Positions 10,501 to 22,885 are shown, counted from the first letter of the stretch. The stretch is 64,000 bases of DNA from Valencia hispanica (GCA_963556495.2 OY747715.1:69501-133500), one strand, 5' to 3'. Numbers and translations are program-made. The notes: generated from the letters alone by a model not told the origin.

Positions 10501-13500
10501 AGGTTTCTGCTGGGTAACATTAGAATAAAGATGACTGGTCCTTAGGCTACTTAGGTTTTAAATAAATGGAAAATAAGATAAATACAAATCTTATCTGGGG
10601 AACATTCAAGCGTCAGAGCAGTTAGTGGGCCTTATTAGAAATTTTGCCTGGAAAATTACAGAATTGATCTCAAGCTGTGAAGTATTCTGTCTCCTTCCAG
10701 GATAAGGGGCAAGAGGTCAGGAAAGGTTTGTTACTAGAAATCTGACGGTTTTGTCACTCTGGTGGGTAAACACAGGAAGTTATATAAGTGGGTCTTAATA
10801 TAAGGCACCTGACTTTGTAATTAAAGGGAAGTCGTCTCACTGTTTTAAGTAAATATTAACATGCCTGAAATGCTTTTTAGGGGCCTTCAATTATAACAAT
10901 ACAGTGGTCCCGTGAGTTTGGAATTTTGATTCTGACAACCAATTCAATTTTTCAACTGAGCCAGAATGCAAATCAGGCTGGTTCTCATTCTTTTTTGTTT
11001 TTTTTCTAGAATGGATTGACCACTTTGTCCACAGGGGAGGAGTCATGTTCGAGATTCGACCCAAAAGGGTATGGACAAGTGGCTTGGGAGGTTACCTGTG
11101 CGTACCTGAGTTTGGGGGCTGCTTATATATTTTGGCATATTTGGGGCTATGGTGAAGGGAATTCAAATTCTAACATTTTCTCTTAAACCTTACAAGGGAG
11201 GCTCAGAAGTATGATCCCCTGTAGCTGCAAAAACACTCTGGGGACCCGTTTTCTTTTAAAATAGTGATACATAATAAAACGTAACAAGAACACAAAATTT
11301 AGGAATTTAATTGCTTGTTTCCAAATGAATGAGCATACTGAATTACTGCTGTTGGACACTGTTTAGGCAATTGTTTTACTTTCTTGTAGTAAAAGCAAAT
11401 CCAACAAAACGTAATTGTTCGTCAACAGTGACGTATCACTTTTCAAATTAAAAAAGCAAATAATATATAATCACTTGGTGTTTTGGGGGGAAGAAACAAA
11501 TCCTGAACTGTAGATTTCACAGTTTTGTTGTAGCTCTCTTGGCTTTTATCACAGCCTAAATTATTTGAGCCCTGTTGTGAGACTTTTTCTGCGTACCATT
11601 TTTTATAAAAGATCTGAATGTCATTTTAATGCATTTGACAATACATTTTCTGTAAATGGCATTCTAAACTTTTGAAGTTGTTGTTCTGCTTCAATGCATA
11701 TGGAAAGTGAGAATATTTGAGAAGAATGTATTGCAATAGATACCGTTTTTAAATGCTTTCAAGATTTCTTCTAACGCAATCTAGGACCAGGACAAGAAAA
11801 TATGAAGGAAACTGACCACTACCAGTTTGTGTTGTTGTTGTTTTTTCTTGTTTAAACATAATTAAACATTGGTAAAAATAATGGGTGATAAGCCCTTAAA
11901 TGTAGGGTGACCATACGGCCATACGACATGTCCTCCTTTTTGGCTATAAAATTATGTCCGGGCTTTTTTTTTTTTTTTTTTTTTTTTTTACATACCATAA
12001 AATGTCCGGGTTTATCCCAATATTGCACCTGGTTTACCTCACTTTAAAAGCAACCACTGCCCAAAAAACAAATGAGGAGCTGGGCTGCATGCTTGTAATG
12101 TGCCACTAAAATGCAGAAACGGAGGTGTAGTTTCACAGACGAATTGAAGAAAAAATACCCAATGTTCAGTCATGGTCGTCAGAGCCGTTTTTACAGGGAC
12201 AGTGGAGCTCAGGTGAGCAGGACACCTGAGCTTACACAATCTGAGCTGCTACAGCAGGTTAGGATTCATTTCGCGACGACACAGATTAATTATTATCTGA
12301 AGTTCAAAGTTATCACCGACAATCATTTGACTCTGAGATGTCGCGGTAAAAAAACAGTTCGACTTTCGATCAATATTTCATTCCTTCCCCAGTAATCAAT
12401 CTAGACATATTTAGTATCAGTGGATCGCTCGGGATCTCAGGATTATAAATATGCTACTGTCATCGCTCTATCTGAAAAACTGAATGCAACAGATCTAGAA
12501 AACTGCAATCTTAACATCAAGTGATCTTGGATAAAAATAGATAAAATAAAACAGAGAATATTCCAATTTTAAAGCATAATGAATGATGGATGCCAGAGTC
12601 TGATTATTATGATCTAGATTGGTGCATATGAGTCAGATTTAATGTTTAAAATAAACTATATTATCTTGAAAACGTGCTATAGTTTGTAATGGTGATAATA
12701 TAATAATGATTAGTTTTTTAATCTAATGTATCAACTAGAAAATAAAGTTTTCAAGTCGTACCATCCAGCCTGCATGTTATAAGATACAGAAGAAGTTCTC
12801 TGTCAGAAAGCAGGTAAAACACTAAACATGACTCAGTGATTTACTGAAGAATAAATTCCTACATAATTTAAAAAACATATTTGCTGGAACACATTTCCAA
12901 CAATCAATGATATTTTTCTGCAAATATGAATATATATTCTTTAGTCCATTTGATTTATTATGCTAGTTTTGCAAAACAATCCTTCAAATTCATGTGAGAG
13001 ATGGAAATGACATCTGACTGTATTTACCTCATCAATCTAATATTTGAGTATTTTCTAACATGAATCCATATTAATTTATAGATTTAATTCGGGGGGTAGT
13101 CACGCCCATGCTGGGGAGGGTGTCTTCTTTTTGGATTCCCAGAATACGGTCACACTATTAAATGGGTGTGCTGTACTCAGTGAGTTACAGCTGTTAGACT
13201 TGCGCTAATCAATAAAAGCCTCAGGGGGAAATAATGCACAAAGGTAAATGGTAATATAAAATTTGAACTATTGTAACTGAGTAAAACTGGTGAGACCTAA
13301 ACCTGTAACACTCTGTGGTCATGAACAAGGGGCGGCTGCATTTGGCCCGGGAACATTAGCTTGTAAACTTTCTTTTAAAATCCTATGTGAAACGATGCAA
13401 TCCAGCTATAAACTAGATGAATGATGGTTTCTATGTTTAACTAATACTTTTGATAAACGTAGCCTACTCAGTAGTAAATAGAAATAACACGGAAAACGCA

Positions 13501-16500
13501 CGGTTAAAATCGGATATATTGAAAACCAACTCAAGTTAATACAAATCCGAGTGGCAGTATGAAAGTATTTCAGTCTTTTGAGTGACTTACAGAAAGCGAA
13601 TAAAAAACAACGCGGGTAAAAACTAAGGTTAATCTTAGCCAGTGATCTATTAACTACAATGTGGTAAAAATGATCTGAAATAAAGTCCGTTGCAGGTTTA
13701 GTATGATTCTCTTGTTGCTAATCAGCTAATTGAGCCACAAACTTCTTTCTTACGACCGATGTGCTGCGATTCTCTGGTTGTAAACAATCATAGATCCCGA
13801 CACTGACGAAGCGTTAATAGCGCTCTTAGACTGCGGCTGGAAGTCTAAAAATAGGAACTTAAACACTGTTTTGATGAAAAGTTTAGTCCTGAATTTTCAG
13901 TTACTTCCTGGATGTTAACGAGTCCGGGTTAGTCAAACTGTTTGTTTTTTGCGCAAAACCACTTCCTGTTTCAAACATGAGCTTTCCAAATTAAAATACG
14001 GTAATGCTTAACTTCATGAATCATGCTTTTATTTTCCCATGAAGGGGAACTTCTGCTGTACCGGCAGCAAAGTGACAGATAGTAGAAGCATTTAGATCAC
14101 AGACTGTATATAAATTTAGATTCACACAAAGGAGGCAGAAAGCATAAAACAAATTTAGGATTAGAACATTAAATTATGAAGAATAAAGCTTTAGCCACAC
14201 CTCGGGGGGGAAAAAAGAGAACCTTTACTTAAGGCCATAATGATTGAAATGTTGAATAATAAGGACGCATTTGGGATACACTAGGCTACCTGTTTCAGCT
14301 GCATATGTGAAAATTATGCATTTAGTGCAATCTTTAAGCCAACAGGTGTGACCTACACACACAGTGGGGTTTAAAATTACTTGGTTTCTATTTTTAAAGT
14401 TTAGTTTACCTTATTAAGACAAATGATAATTAAAAATAGATTTGGAATTTCGGTCACTGTTCTAAAAAACAAATGTGGAAAATATTCAGTTAACACCTGT
14501 GCGCAGTATATGCTATAGATCGCATAAAAAAAGGGTGTCAGAATAATAAATGTTAGACCTACTATCAAACCGCAGATAAATTATATTCAGTTGTAACATT
14601 CTTTGATGTTTGATGGTTTTTTTGTGCGTTCCTTTTAATAAAAGACTAAATGAGGCTAAACGTTAGGAGGCTAATTTTAAAATATAAGCAGTCTAAAGTA
14701 CTGAGTAGAGGTAAAAAGTAGACAAATAGATAATTACTCGGTGAAGTATAAAGTATAACTCAAGTACTACACAGAAACTGCAATGAAGAAAAGTTTCTTT
14801 CTTAAGAGTATCAGGTACACTTAAAAAGGTTACATGACATCGTTGTTATTAAAATAGTGTTGCATACTCAAATCTGAAGGTGCAACTGAGTTAGATAAAT
14901 TGAAAAATAGAGATATACTGAACTTCAAAGATAATCCTTAGTGTAACATCAATTAGATTCTGGAAAAGCAGGGTCTGAAGAAGCCGTCTAATTCAATTAA
15001 AAATACTTTATTGATCCAGAGGGAAATGGAGTGTTTTGTAGTTCATGCAAGTAGGACTAAATTCTTAAATACATTTGGTAACTATGTGGGGAATTTATTA
15101 TTTTGTTTTTGCAAGGCAAGGCAATTTTATTTGTATAGCACACTTTCAACAACAAGGTAATTCAAATATAAGAACCTAATTGCCAACCTAAATGATTGTG
15201 ATATGATCATCTGGGGGTTGAAGCTGCCTCAGCAGTGGCAGCAGCAGGATCCACAGGTTCTGAGGTTATGTCTTATGCATGACCTTTAACCTACTATGTT
15301 TGTTTTCTGGACACTGGAGAAGTAGTTGAAGATATTGTTTCCTTGTGTCTTGAATTTTTTTAAGGCATGTGCAAAACGATGCCTTAAAAGGGGGAGAAAT
15401 GGATTTAATAGTAATTGGAACAGATTTTTAAGGGATTATTAAGAGAATTGTAATTTGCAGGTTTAATAGAGTTTCTTGTGAATCATAACTGTCATAAATT
15501 AATGGGGTTTTTTACTACCTGGACTTGACGTCTGACTTCATATTCCATATCAGTTCAGGTTTAGACTTGTAGTACATATTGTGTCTGGGAACTTTGCAAA
15601 GTTTTAATTTGATCTGAAAACCTTCTTTACTTCTTGCTGGGAGCAGTTGATTCTTGGGATTTTTTACTCTCACAAGTTGGAATGGTTGGTTGTCTTTTTC
15701 TTGGCATGGATTTAGTACAGAGTGATTTGGAGACATTTACCTTAATTGTGATCTAGCTTCAGTTGATGAGGTTTGGCTCATTAACCAGGTTGTGAGTTGT
15801 TTAGAATTGCTTTTGCACACAGTTGCATCAGGTTGATCTGAAACCATACTCCGAGGGTGTGGGTTATACTTGTTAATTATCCTATTTCTTTTGTGAGTTG
15901 GCTCACCTGTGTTTGAACATCAATGCTCTAATACCTAATTAGCTCAGCTCCCAAGGGTCGCATAGGGAGGTTCTCACTGGAGGACCTTCTGAGGAGTGAC
16001 CACTCTCTCCTTTCTGAGGAAGGACTGATCGGTGGCTACGGGTCACTGGATGCTGGCCGAGGCTGACTTCACAGCAACAAACAAACAGCTCAAGGGAAGC
16101 GTACACATTTCAACACCTAGTGTTGATGTAATACCCTTTGAAGTGTACTGGAAGATGCTACATAATTTATCCTTTGTTCTGTGTGTTATCTAGAACATCC
16201 TGACAGATGACGAGACCTGTGGATGGCCGCCTCTGGGGCGAGGGGCTGTTGAGATGACATTTTGCCCACAAGAAAATGGCGTAAGAAGACCCCGTGGGTT
16301 TTCGGTCTCAATGCACAGGAGTCTCAGCAAAGTCATCTGGAAGCAGGGATGGGCATAATTAATTGACGATCGATTAATTGATCATTAACAATTTCATCGA
16401 TGACTTTTATACCGATCAATTAACGCATGTTCTGTTGCGTAGTGTGAGGTTTGAAGGAATGCAGTTAATTTTGCTATGTGGCCGTAATTAAACAACCCAC

Positions 16501-19500
16501 AGGCCGACTCAGTTTCTTGCCAGTTTCTGTTTATTTCAAAAGTAGCATTGTCATGAAGAAGTCACAGCAAAGTGTGGCGTGGGACCACTTTGACTAAAAA
16601 AACAAACAAACAAAAAGTCTTGGTTCACTGAACACTGAAGCTGTGTATAAGTACTTGAACGAACCTCCAACCCTGGTTAGAAGCGGAGCATCCTGCTCTT
16701 GGTCTCAACCGAGCACCAAGTCGGTGTTAGCATGGAGGAGCCGAGATGCACAACGAGCAGAGAAACTTACCCATTACTGGGTTCTTCCGCCCCCCCCTGG
16801 ATTGCACCCCTACAGACTGGTTGGAAAATGAATGAAACAAGATTCCAGAGGCTTTCCAAGTTAGCACGGAGGTATGTGTATCACAGCGACGTCTGTCCCT
16901 CACAGCAGGTGATCTCAGCGCTGCAGGTCAGACGCCACAGCAGCCTGGTGACCGTCAGTCTGGTCAACAGGCTGCTTTCGCTTCTAACCCCAGCGCATGT
17001 TAACATAATCATCTTTCTCAACAAAAATCAGTAGACAGGAGCTAAAGTTGTATATAAGTTACGGTTTCTTTTGTTTGTGTCTTTTTTACTCTGTTAATGA
17101 GCCTAATTCATTGTTAGCTACGCTGATCTCTCTCATCCTCTTTCTCGACTCTTATTGTCAAATGTAACACAAAACTATCAGACCTATACGTTTTGTTTTT
17201 TTTAAGGTATTGTTCAACATGACTTTTTTTTTTACTTTTTTGGAGAAGAAAAAAATCTGAGCGTCAGCTGTGTTAATGAGGACCGTTTTTTAGCTGTCAG
17301 CTCTGCTGCTTATAGCGCATAAAATGATTAATCGAAAATCGACCGTTAATTCTCCCGATGATCGATGAAGACAGTTTAATCGAATGCCCATCCCTACTAT
17401 CAGACTCGCATGGACCAGTTCTCAAACATATTGAAACGGTGAAGGAAACCAGAAAAGGGTTCAGAGATGTGAAGACAAAGTCTCGAGTGAATGGCAAAGT
17501 ATCACTGTCTACATGAATGGTAAAATCGCCCACTAATATTACATTTGATGACAGAAATGATAAATGAGAAAGTAAAGCAGTAAAATGATTCAAAAAGTCA
17601 GAATATGGCTTCGGAAGACGATAGATAACAGTTATGATGGTAGGATGGATCCAGGAAGCTCCAATGCGAGGCATTCCATACAGCTGAAATGTGGAAGAGT
17701 TACTGAGAGGAATTTCCACTTCCGCCGATGGATTATGGTGAGACCACCACCCCGGGAGCCGCAAGGTTTCAATATGTAAAAAAACTCCGGAGGGGTAGAG
17801 TCATTGAGAGAGGAGAAATGCTGACCATCAGGAGCGTTAGCCTTCCTGGTTGGGTAGGCCAAAGCACTGTGGTTGATAGTTCAGCAGGAATACCTGGGAC
17901 GACGAAGAGTAGTGGACCAGAAGGAGTTTATTGAGTTAGAGCCAATAAAGTGAAGACCTTTGGCGAGCCACGGTGTTCGTATTTAGGTGGTGGCAAAAGA
18001 GCGATGTCCGGGTGGAGAGAAAGCACTGATGGCTTAGGTACAGGACGCCAGAAGCATAGCCGTAGAAGCTCTGCAGCTGCGTAATGATGTAGACCTGAAG
18101 CCGAGTTGAAACGGAGGAGAGGTGATGCAACGAGGAGAGTTCACCAGGCGGAAAATCCAAGGGACAACATGGCGATAAATAGCAGAAGAGAAACCAGAGG
18201 GTACAGCAGATCCGCAGGTGCAGGAATCAGGAGTGACAGGTTAGTAAGCTCAGCTTAAAGTTCGATGATCCGAACAAATGCTACTGATGACAAAGGTTGT
18301 AGAGGAATTCCAATAAAACAGCAGCAGGTTCTGATAAAACAGCAGAGAAGCACACAAAAAAATACGCTAAAAACAAACAAGCGTTATGCCGGAGAGCAGC
18401 GGCAGCCAAAGAGTGCCAGCTGTGACGCTGGTGAGTGTCTAAATAGTATTTAGATCATTTTATACGTTCCCAGCTTCAATAACAACAAACCGTGGTTCCG
18501 TCAGGATCCAGGGTCCACAGAAACACTGATCACAGCACAGCGCCACCTGCTGTCACATTTCTGCTGAGACCAGAGGGCTAAAAGACTCACTCAGACTTTA
18601 TGGTTCCCCACAACAGGTGAGTCACCTGGATATAGAGACAAGGTTTACCTGGACAGTGTCTAAGCGTCTCTCTCTCTCCCTCCAGTTTGCTTCGCCCGTA
18701 CAGGTTGATCGGGTTGGGCGAGTCGTCTTCGCCGTACGGAGGGTTTCGACCATCGAACACGTAGTCTGTGCTGATGTAGATGACGAAGGCTCCGCAGGCA
18801 GCTGCAGTCATACAGGTCACATGTTACATACATGATCTTGGTCATACTGACATATTAACACGAGACAGTCATTAAAATCTGTTTTTCTCCACATTCCTTC
18901 TAATCAGAACCAACCCACTAATCCCTGGTTTGGATCAGAACCAATAATTTCTCTGATGCAGCTCATAATTATTAGAAATGGGTCTAATGAAGTAAAGTAC
19001 CCTGAATGTTTAGTTGAAAGTGAAAAAACTGATAAATGACATGGATGAATCAGTTAATGGGTTTAGTAACTTCTTTATAAATGTAAATAAATGGCTGTTT
19101 TAAAATCTGATCGTAGGATAAACCAGGAGGAAACGAATCCCAGACCCATAGAAGATAAATAAATTATTTGAAAAACTGTACTAAGATGTAAGAGTAAAAC
19201 ATCAACTGATTGGAATGATAAACCAGATCATTTCATATTACATGAAAATAGCTAAAGTGATGTTCCTTTATAAAGCAGGTGACATTAATCCTTTTACAAA
19301 CTACAGGCCTGTTTGGTATCTCGATTCTCCAAGATTCTGGATAAATCGGATGATTTCATTAAGCTACTTTCTGACAGTCAATGTGGTTTCAGAAAAGAAA
19401 GATCCACATCTCTAACCTTGAAGAAATCTCAAATGCCATAAACAATAAAAGATAAGTAGCAGAAATATTTACACACTCAAAGCATGTGACACCATTGATC

Positions 19501-22001
19501 GTAATCAATCAATCAAACTTTATAAAGCGCTTTAAATACAAACATTGCAACTCAAAGTGCTTTACAGATTAAAAATGACGTCACATAAAGCACATTCCCA
19601 TCCCTCTCCCACAGATAAGATATTATTCATATTATAACATCAGAGGTTTGGACTGACTGAAGTTACTTAAAACACAGACAACAAATCAATTTACTCAGGG
19701 GTCTGTTTTAGGTCCCAAAATGTTGATACTATACATAAATGACATATTTTAAGTCTCAAATACACTGAAATTCATATTATTAGCAAATATTAGCAATATT
19801 AATACTTTTGTGCTGGGGAGAGGTTACACCACGTTTTAGAGAAAACAACAGAAATAGGTCATTTTAAAGTTGTTTGATATAAATAAGTTATCAATAAATT
19901 CAAGTAAAATAGAGATTATATGGTTTGAAAAACTATGATTAATAGATAATAGAAGTAATGGTGACCAATATCTGCGTTGAACAGGTATATGAATACAAAT
20001 TTCTGGATGTTATGTTGGATCATAAAATCTGTTGGAAGCCTCAAATTAAACATAGAAAAGCAAAAACAGTCTGTTCAGTGGTGTCATCATACTTAAATTA
20101 CTGTGTGGAGATTTGGGGAAACGCATGGAAATGCACTTTACAGATAGTTTGCACATTAAAAAGAAGAGCAGTAGGGATAATTCATTTAGAGCACACAAAT
20201 TCATAATAGCATGCATGATAACATTTATGGATCTTGTCAAATTTAAAACAGGTCAAATAATGTACAGTCTGACGCTGTGTAGCTCAAAGGGGTTTTTAAC
20301 ATTGTGGTGTAAAATATGCAAAGGTCAGAGTTCACCATTAAAGCCACTATTAAGAGACACAAAGTTGAAGCACGTAGGCTCATTGTCCTACGTGTTTTAA
20401 AAACAACAGGCGTGAGAGTTTTTGCTGATCCAGGTCGGTCAGAACCGAACACTGCAAGAGTCGGGTCAAGCTGGAGTTCTCCTCAGACTCAGTCCAAAAG
20501 AACCCAGTTGGGTGAGAACAGCTGCCAGGATCATGTGACCACTGACCTGCCTCCTTGGACACGGTGCTGGTGGCGTGGACGTTCAGGCCGACCGCAGCAT
20601 CGGCGTGGCTCTCCATGACGTCTGGACGTCTTTCTGCCGCACAGTGGACCATCACGTCGGGCTGAAACAGAGACAAACCGCTCACACATCCTGGTTCTGG
20701 CCTCCGTCAGAAGCCCAACCAGCCTTCTGGGTCAACCAGAACCTGGAGCTGACGACACTTTGTTCTGAACCAAGATGAACCTCCAGTTCTTCAGTAAAAC
20801 TGATGAATCTGAGTCAGAAGATCAGATCTAAACTTTATCTCCAGACAGAAAGCTTGCAGACATGGAGGTGAGCATCTTGGACCGGGTCGACCCGGAAGTG
20901 ACCCAACAGGGGGGAAAATGATAAATATTTGTTTCTTTTTTCTGGCCTGGTTTTGGTCATTTGGTTTTTAATTTGAAACAAATTGTCTGTTAACCTTCAA
21001 ACACACAGACCAGTGAATAGTTACGTTCCACTTTTATTCTTAAGAACCCAGATGGGTCAATCACTAGTTCTATGTAACTGGGTTCTGGTTCCATAGAACC
21101 CAGCAGCGGTACCTTGTACTCCTGCAGCAGTCTCCTGACAGCATCCTCGTCCATCAGGTCACACCTCAGGAAGCGCGGCCGGGCTCTCCGGAATCCGGTC
21201 CCAGTCACCATCCAGCCATTGTTCTGGAACTCTCTGCAGACGGCCCGACCCAGAAGACCCGTCGCTCCCGTAACCACAACTCTTGGGCCCTGAACCAGGA
21301 CCTCATCCTGAGGACGGTCAGACAGTAGAGCTGAATTAGAGGTCCGAAGTCAGGGTCAATGTTGCCATGGAAACACCAGGCGCCAGTACCAAAGACAGGA
21401 TTTATAATAATCTAGCAGCTGACTAAGACTTGGAATCTGTAAGAACCAGAACCACTCTAAGACCCGGTTCAGATCATGGTTCCACAATAAACTGAAATCC
21501 CAGAACCATGGGGGCGGGGCTTCCACCTGAGGTGTTCCTCTGCTGATCAGGTGCATTCAGAACCTTAAACCCAACCACAGCTGGAGCGGCCGTCCTCAGC
21601 ATGGTGGTTCTGCAGAACCGGCTGGGATCCTCCCAGTAAAACAGATTCATGGTGGTTTAAACACAGAAGGAGGAAACTGCTGGTTAAACTGGGAAACTGA
21701 AATAAAAAGTTTTAATTTTGTTAAAAATAAAAATCCAGAAATGTTGAATAATTAAAACCTGGAGTCTCAGAAAGGTTCTGGTTCGTGCGGTCCAAACGAA
21801 GCGGTTCCCCAGAAACCTGTCTGAGCACCTGCTGTCTCACCTGTTTAAACCTGTCCAGGTCTCCCCGGAGACACGCAGGTTATCTACCTGTTCCCACCTG
21901 CAGTCTCTAGGCCACGCCCCCAGACCTCCTGTTTTTACCTGGATGAGCTGCACGAGCCCGGGGCTAAACACCAGCCTCTGTTCTGCGCATGCGTTGCTCA
22001 T
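7372..22001 (-). CDS. mat2b: mat2b, methionine adenosyltransferase II beta subunit (gene span, 5 of its exons)
   Basis: This is the regulatory subunit of S-adenosylmethionine synthetase II. It binds the catalytic MAT2A subunit in the cytosol and changes its affinity for methionine and its feedback by SAM. The protein is an NADP-binding extended short-chain dehydrogenase fold. Five exons join in frame to 241 residues: the Rossmann loop TGATGLLG at residues 34-41, [10 protein letters not shown] in exon 3, STDYVFDG and Y159xxxK163 (YGRSK) in exon 4, and [17 protein letters not shown] in exon 5. Human MAT2B is 334 residues, so about 90 C-terminal residues lie left of the window. I chose ATG 22001 because it is the only one opening a frame that splices in phase into exon 2. 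Intron 4 is 11 kb and repeat-filled. No frame damage is seen. Confidence 0.95.
7672..8400 (+). repeat. L2 3' region, split by another LINE
   Basis: 7672-7732 and ~8243-8400 together match 41,743-41,945 of the L2 copy (gctatctctgtagttatgct; then cttcactctgctac and ctccatagaag). The two halves are separated by a reversed LINE fragment that must have inserted later. Confidence 0.8.
7733..8241 (-). mobile_element. LINE C-terminus and 3' tail, nested in L2
   Basis: On the minus strand, ~8220-7970 encodes [20 protein letters not shown] and then [11 protein letters not shown], the RT C-terminal block of L2/CR1-group LINEs. It is followed by a 3' tail that ends in a cactttgtgactccc / ctatacaaatacatttt type terminus near 7,735. 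It is 5'-truncated. Confidence 0.7.
8401..11902. other. mat2b intron 4, no recognised feature
   Basis: This 3.5-kb stretch has no host exon I can support. A pyrimidine-rich to GC-rich island at ~9,160-9,420 carries a 138-codon frame on the minus strand with no recognisable motif. Text at ~9,590-9,650 and 11,030-11,110 is GC-richer than its surroundings and could be an old LTR-element leader, but I see no defining signal. Confidence 0.35.
11903..13157 (+). mobile_element. hAT-like DNA transposon, internally deleted
   Basis: The ends are TAGGGTGACCATACG (from 11903) and the complement of ..CGGTCACACTA (to 13157), with similarity extending into a CTTTTTGG/CCAAAAAG block. TTAAATG flanks both sides (11896-11902 and 13158-13164), a 7-bp match to an expected 8-bp hAT duplication. 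From ATG 12111 the frame [19 protein letters not shown] resembles the N-terminus of hAT transposases just before a BED-type finger. The rest of the transposase is missing. A T-run at 11,964-11,989 lies near the left end. Confidence 0.75.
13158..16343. other. mat2b intron 4, mostly unassigned, with two LINE tails
   Basis: Two short reversed LINE 3' tails are visible: ~14,995-15,045 (aaaatactttattgatccag) and ~15,112-15,180 (ggcaattttatttgtatagc). Elsewhere I see no gene or classified repeat. ~15,950-16,320 is GC-richer and may be part of an old element. Confidence 0.4.
16344..17396 (+). mobile_element. hAT element keeping only the transposase C-terminus
   Basis: The ends CAGGGATGGGCAT (16344) and the complement TAGGGATGGGCAT (17396) are hAT-type terminal repeats (YAGGG start). 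Near both ends lie ATCGAT-rich subterminal blocks. The interior holds the hAT dimerisation exon (separate entry). The 8 bp outside each end (16336-16343, 17397-17404) do not match, so the flanks have changed or one side was deleted. Confidence 0.8.
16640..17034 (+). pseudogene. hAT transposase C-terminal (dimerisation) remnant
   Basis: The frame contains [13 protein letters not shown], then [48 protein letters not shown] and [13 protein letters not shown]. These align with the hAT C-terminal pattern RFP.LS.LA+.YL..PATSVPSERVFS..G..V...RS.L....V..L.FL. It is degraded and missing everything before the dimerisation region. It lies wholly inside the element's terminal repeats. Confidence 0.75.
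17400..18240 (-). pseudogene. LINE endonuclease fragment (L2 group)
   Basis: On the minus strand it encodes [19 protein letters not shown] (~17,760-17,700), [18 protein letters not shown], then [11 protein letters not shown] and [15 protein letters not shown] (~17,500). These are the SRGGG, YRPP..Y..FL and GDFN.H.D motifs of the AP-type LINE endonuclease. Frames change at least twice. It ends at the hAT boundary, so one of the two insertions truncated the other. Confidence 0.75.
18649..18801 (-). CDS. mat2b: mat2b coding exon 4 (YxxxK exon)
   Basis: The 153-bp exon has acceptor gactgcag and donor gtaaac. It encodes [20 protein letters not shown] and [12 protein letters not shown]159 and K163 correspond to the SDR YxxxK pair. 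The true donor gives ..[16 protein letters not shown] across the 11-kb intron to exon 5. A longer open frame past the donor is intronic. Confidence 0.95.
19215..20210 (+). pseudogene. Eroded non-LTR reverse transcriptase
   Basis: ~19,215-19,400 reads [20 protein letters not shown], then RPV, the RT 1-2 motif region. ~19,690-19,740 reads [17 protein letters not shown]. ~19,990-20,035 reads [18 protein letters not shown], and 20,090-20,200 reads [14 protein letters not shown] then [15 protein letters not shown]. This is a Jockey/CR1-group C-terminus. Numerous stops are present, and a reversed LINE tail (~19,500-19,590, tttataaagcgctttaaata) is inserted in it. It lies inside mat2b intron 3. Confidence 0.7.
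20547..20661 (-). CDS. mat2b: mat2b coding exon 3
   Basis: The 115-bp exon has acceptor tgtttcag and donor gtcagt. It encodes [18 protein letters not shown] and then a helix ending SKEA, matching the human [14 protein letters not shown] segment. It ends in phase 1 and joins exon 4 to restore [13 protein letters not shown]. Confidence 0.95.
21113..21307 (-). CDS. mat2b: mat2b coding exon 2 (Rossmann nucleotide-binding loop)
   Basis: The 195-bp exon lies between acceptor cctcag and donor gtaccg. It encodes [20 protein letters not shown] and [16 protein letters not shown], close to human [14 protein letters not shown] and CGFRRARPKF. The GxxGxxG-type loop binds NADP(H). It starts and ends in phase 0. 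Confidence 0.95.
21939..22001 (-). CDS. mat2b: mat2b coding exon 1
   Basis: This exon has 21 codons, [20 protein letters not shown] then Q, followed by the donor gtaaaa. It ends in phase 0. It corresponds to the variable N-terminal tail before the Rossmann fold in vertebrate MAT2B isoforms. Other vertebrates use alternative first exons, so a second start upstream is possible. Confidence 0.85.
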
Positions 22002-22090
22002 CTCCGTCCAGTAAGCGGTACCGGCCCTGGTTCGGTACCTGAGTCCTGTCTGAAAACTTGCTGCGCAGCAGCTCCTTCACTTCTGGTCGG

Positions 22091-22152
22091 ACCAGCTGAC
22101 TGCCGTAAAGCAGCTCTAGATACCAGCTGACTGCCGTAAAGCAGCTCTAGAT
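22091..22152. repeat. 31-bp tandem duplication upstream of mat2b
   Basis: Two perfect 31-bp units, 22091-22121 and 22122-22152, each containing CAGCTGACTGCCGTAAAGC, lie about 90-150 bp 5' of the mat2b start codon. They lie in the presumed 5' UTR or core promoter. Confidence 0.9.
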
Positions 22153-22885
22153 ACCAACCGTTAGCAGGTGGCTAACAGAACAGAACCATCAGAACTTTGA
22201 TCCAGGATCCAGAACCCTCAGTTTGTCCCAGAACAGCACCAAGCCGAACCTACCTGCAGGCCTGAGAACTGGAAACCAGGCATCCGACCCGGACCGCCCA
22301 CAGAACCAGAACCAGAACAACCCAGCAGCAGCAGCAGCAGGGACGGCTGCAGCTCTCGATGTGGCAGAGGAAGTAACGATTCTTCTTCTGCTGCTGTTTA
22401 TTTCTATCTTGGCAAGGAAGAAATTGACGCACTACCGCCACCACCTGGTTAGGAGGGAGAACTTCCTCTCTGCAGAACAAATCAGTGAAATAAAATGTGT
22501 CCGTCCACTGAGTGATTCAGGTAATTAAAATATAATGTAAAGAGCTTCTAAATAACGTGATCATGTTCGGACCTTCCTTGCAGGTTAAACTTGTTTCTTA
22601 GTGGATATGTTCTGGTTGCATCTCTGCTGTTCTAGCTGTGCTTCTCATCCACTGAGCCCCAATTTAACTGGCAGTCATCAGGTTCTGTGTCTCAGTGGCC
22701 CAGTGTCCCGGTTTATTTCTTCTGGGAGTCAGAGGGCGATCGACTTGCTGCAGGAAAGAGAGAGAGAGAGCTGCAGGCTCTCCTGTCAGTCATCTCCACA
22801 AATAGAAAGCTGCACATCGACACCACCTCTCTCTCTCTCCCCGTTTATCTGAAGCTCTCTTCACCATCTGCTCTCTCTCCTGCAG

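Noticed and set aside
16336..17404. 8-bp target duplication for the hAT element at 16,344-17,396
   Set aside because: The 8 bp on each side (TCTGGAAG and CTATCAGA) do not match.
22223..22528. 101-codon frame with a Leu-rich segment and an Ala run
   Set aside because: The Ala run is from an (AGC)n repeat, and the rest has no recognisable family feature or splice support.
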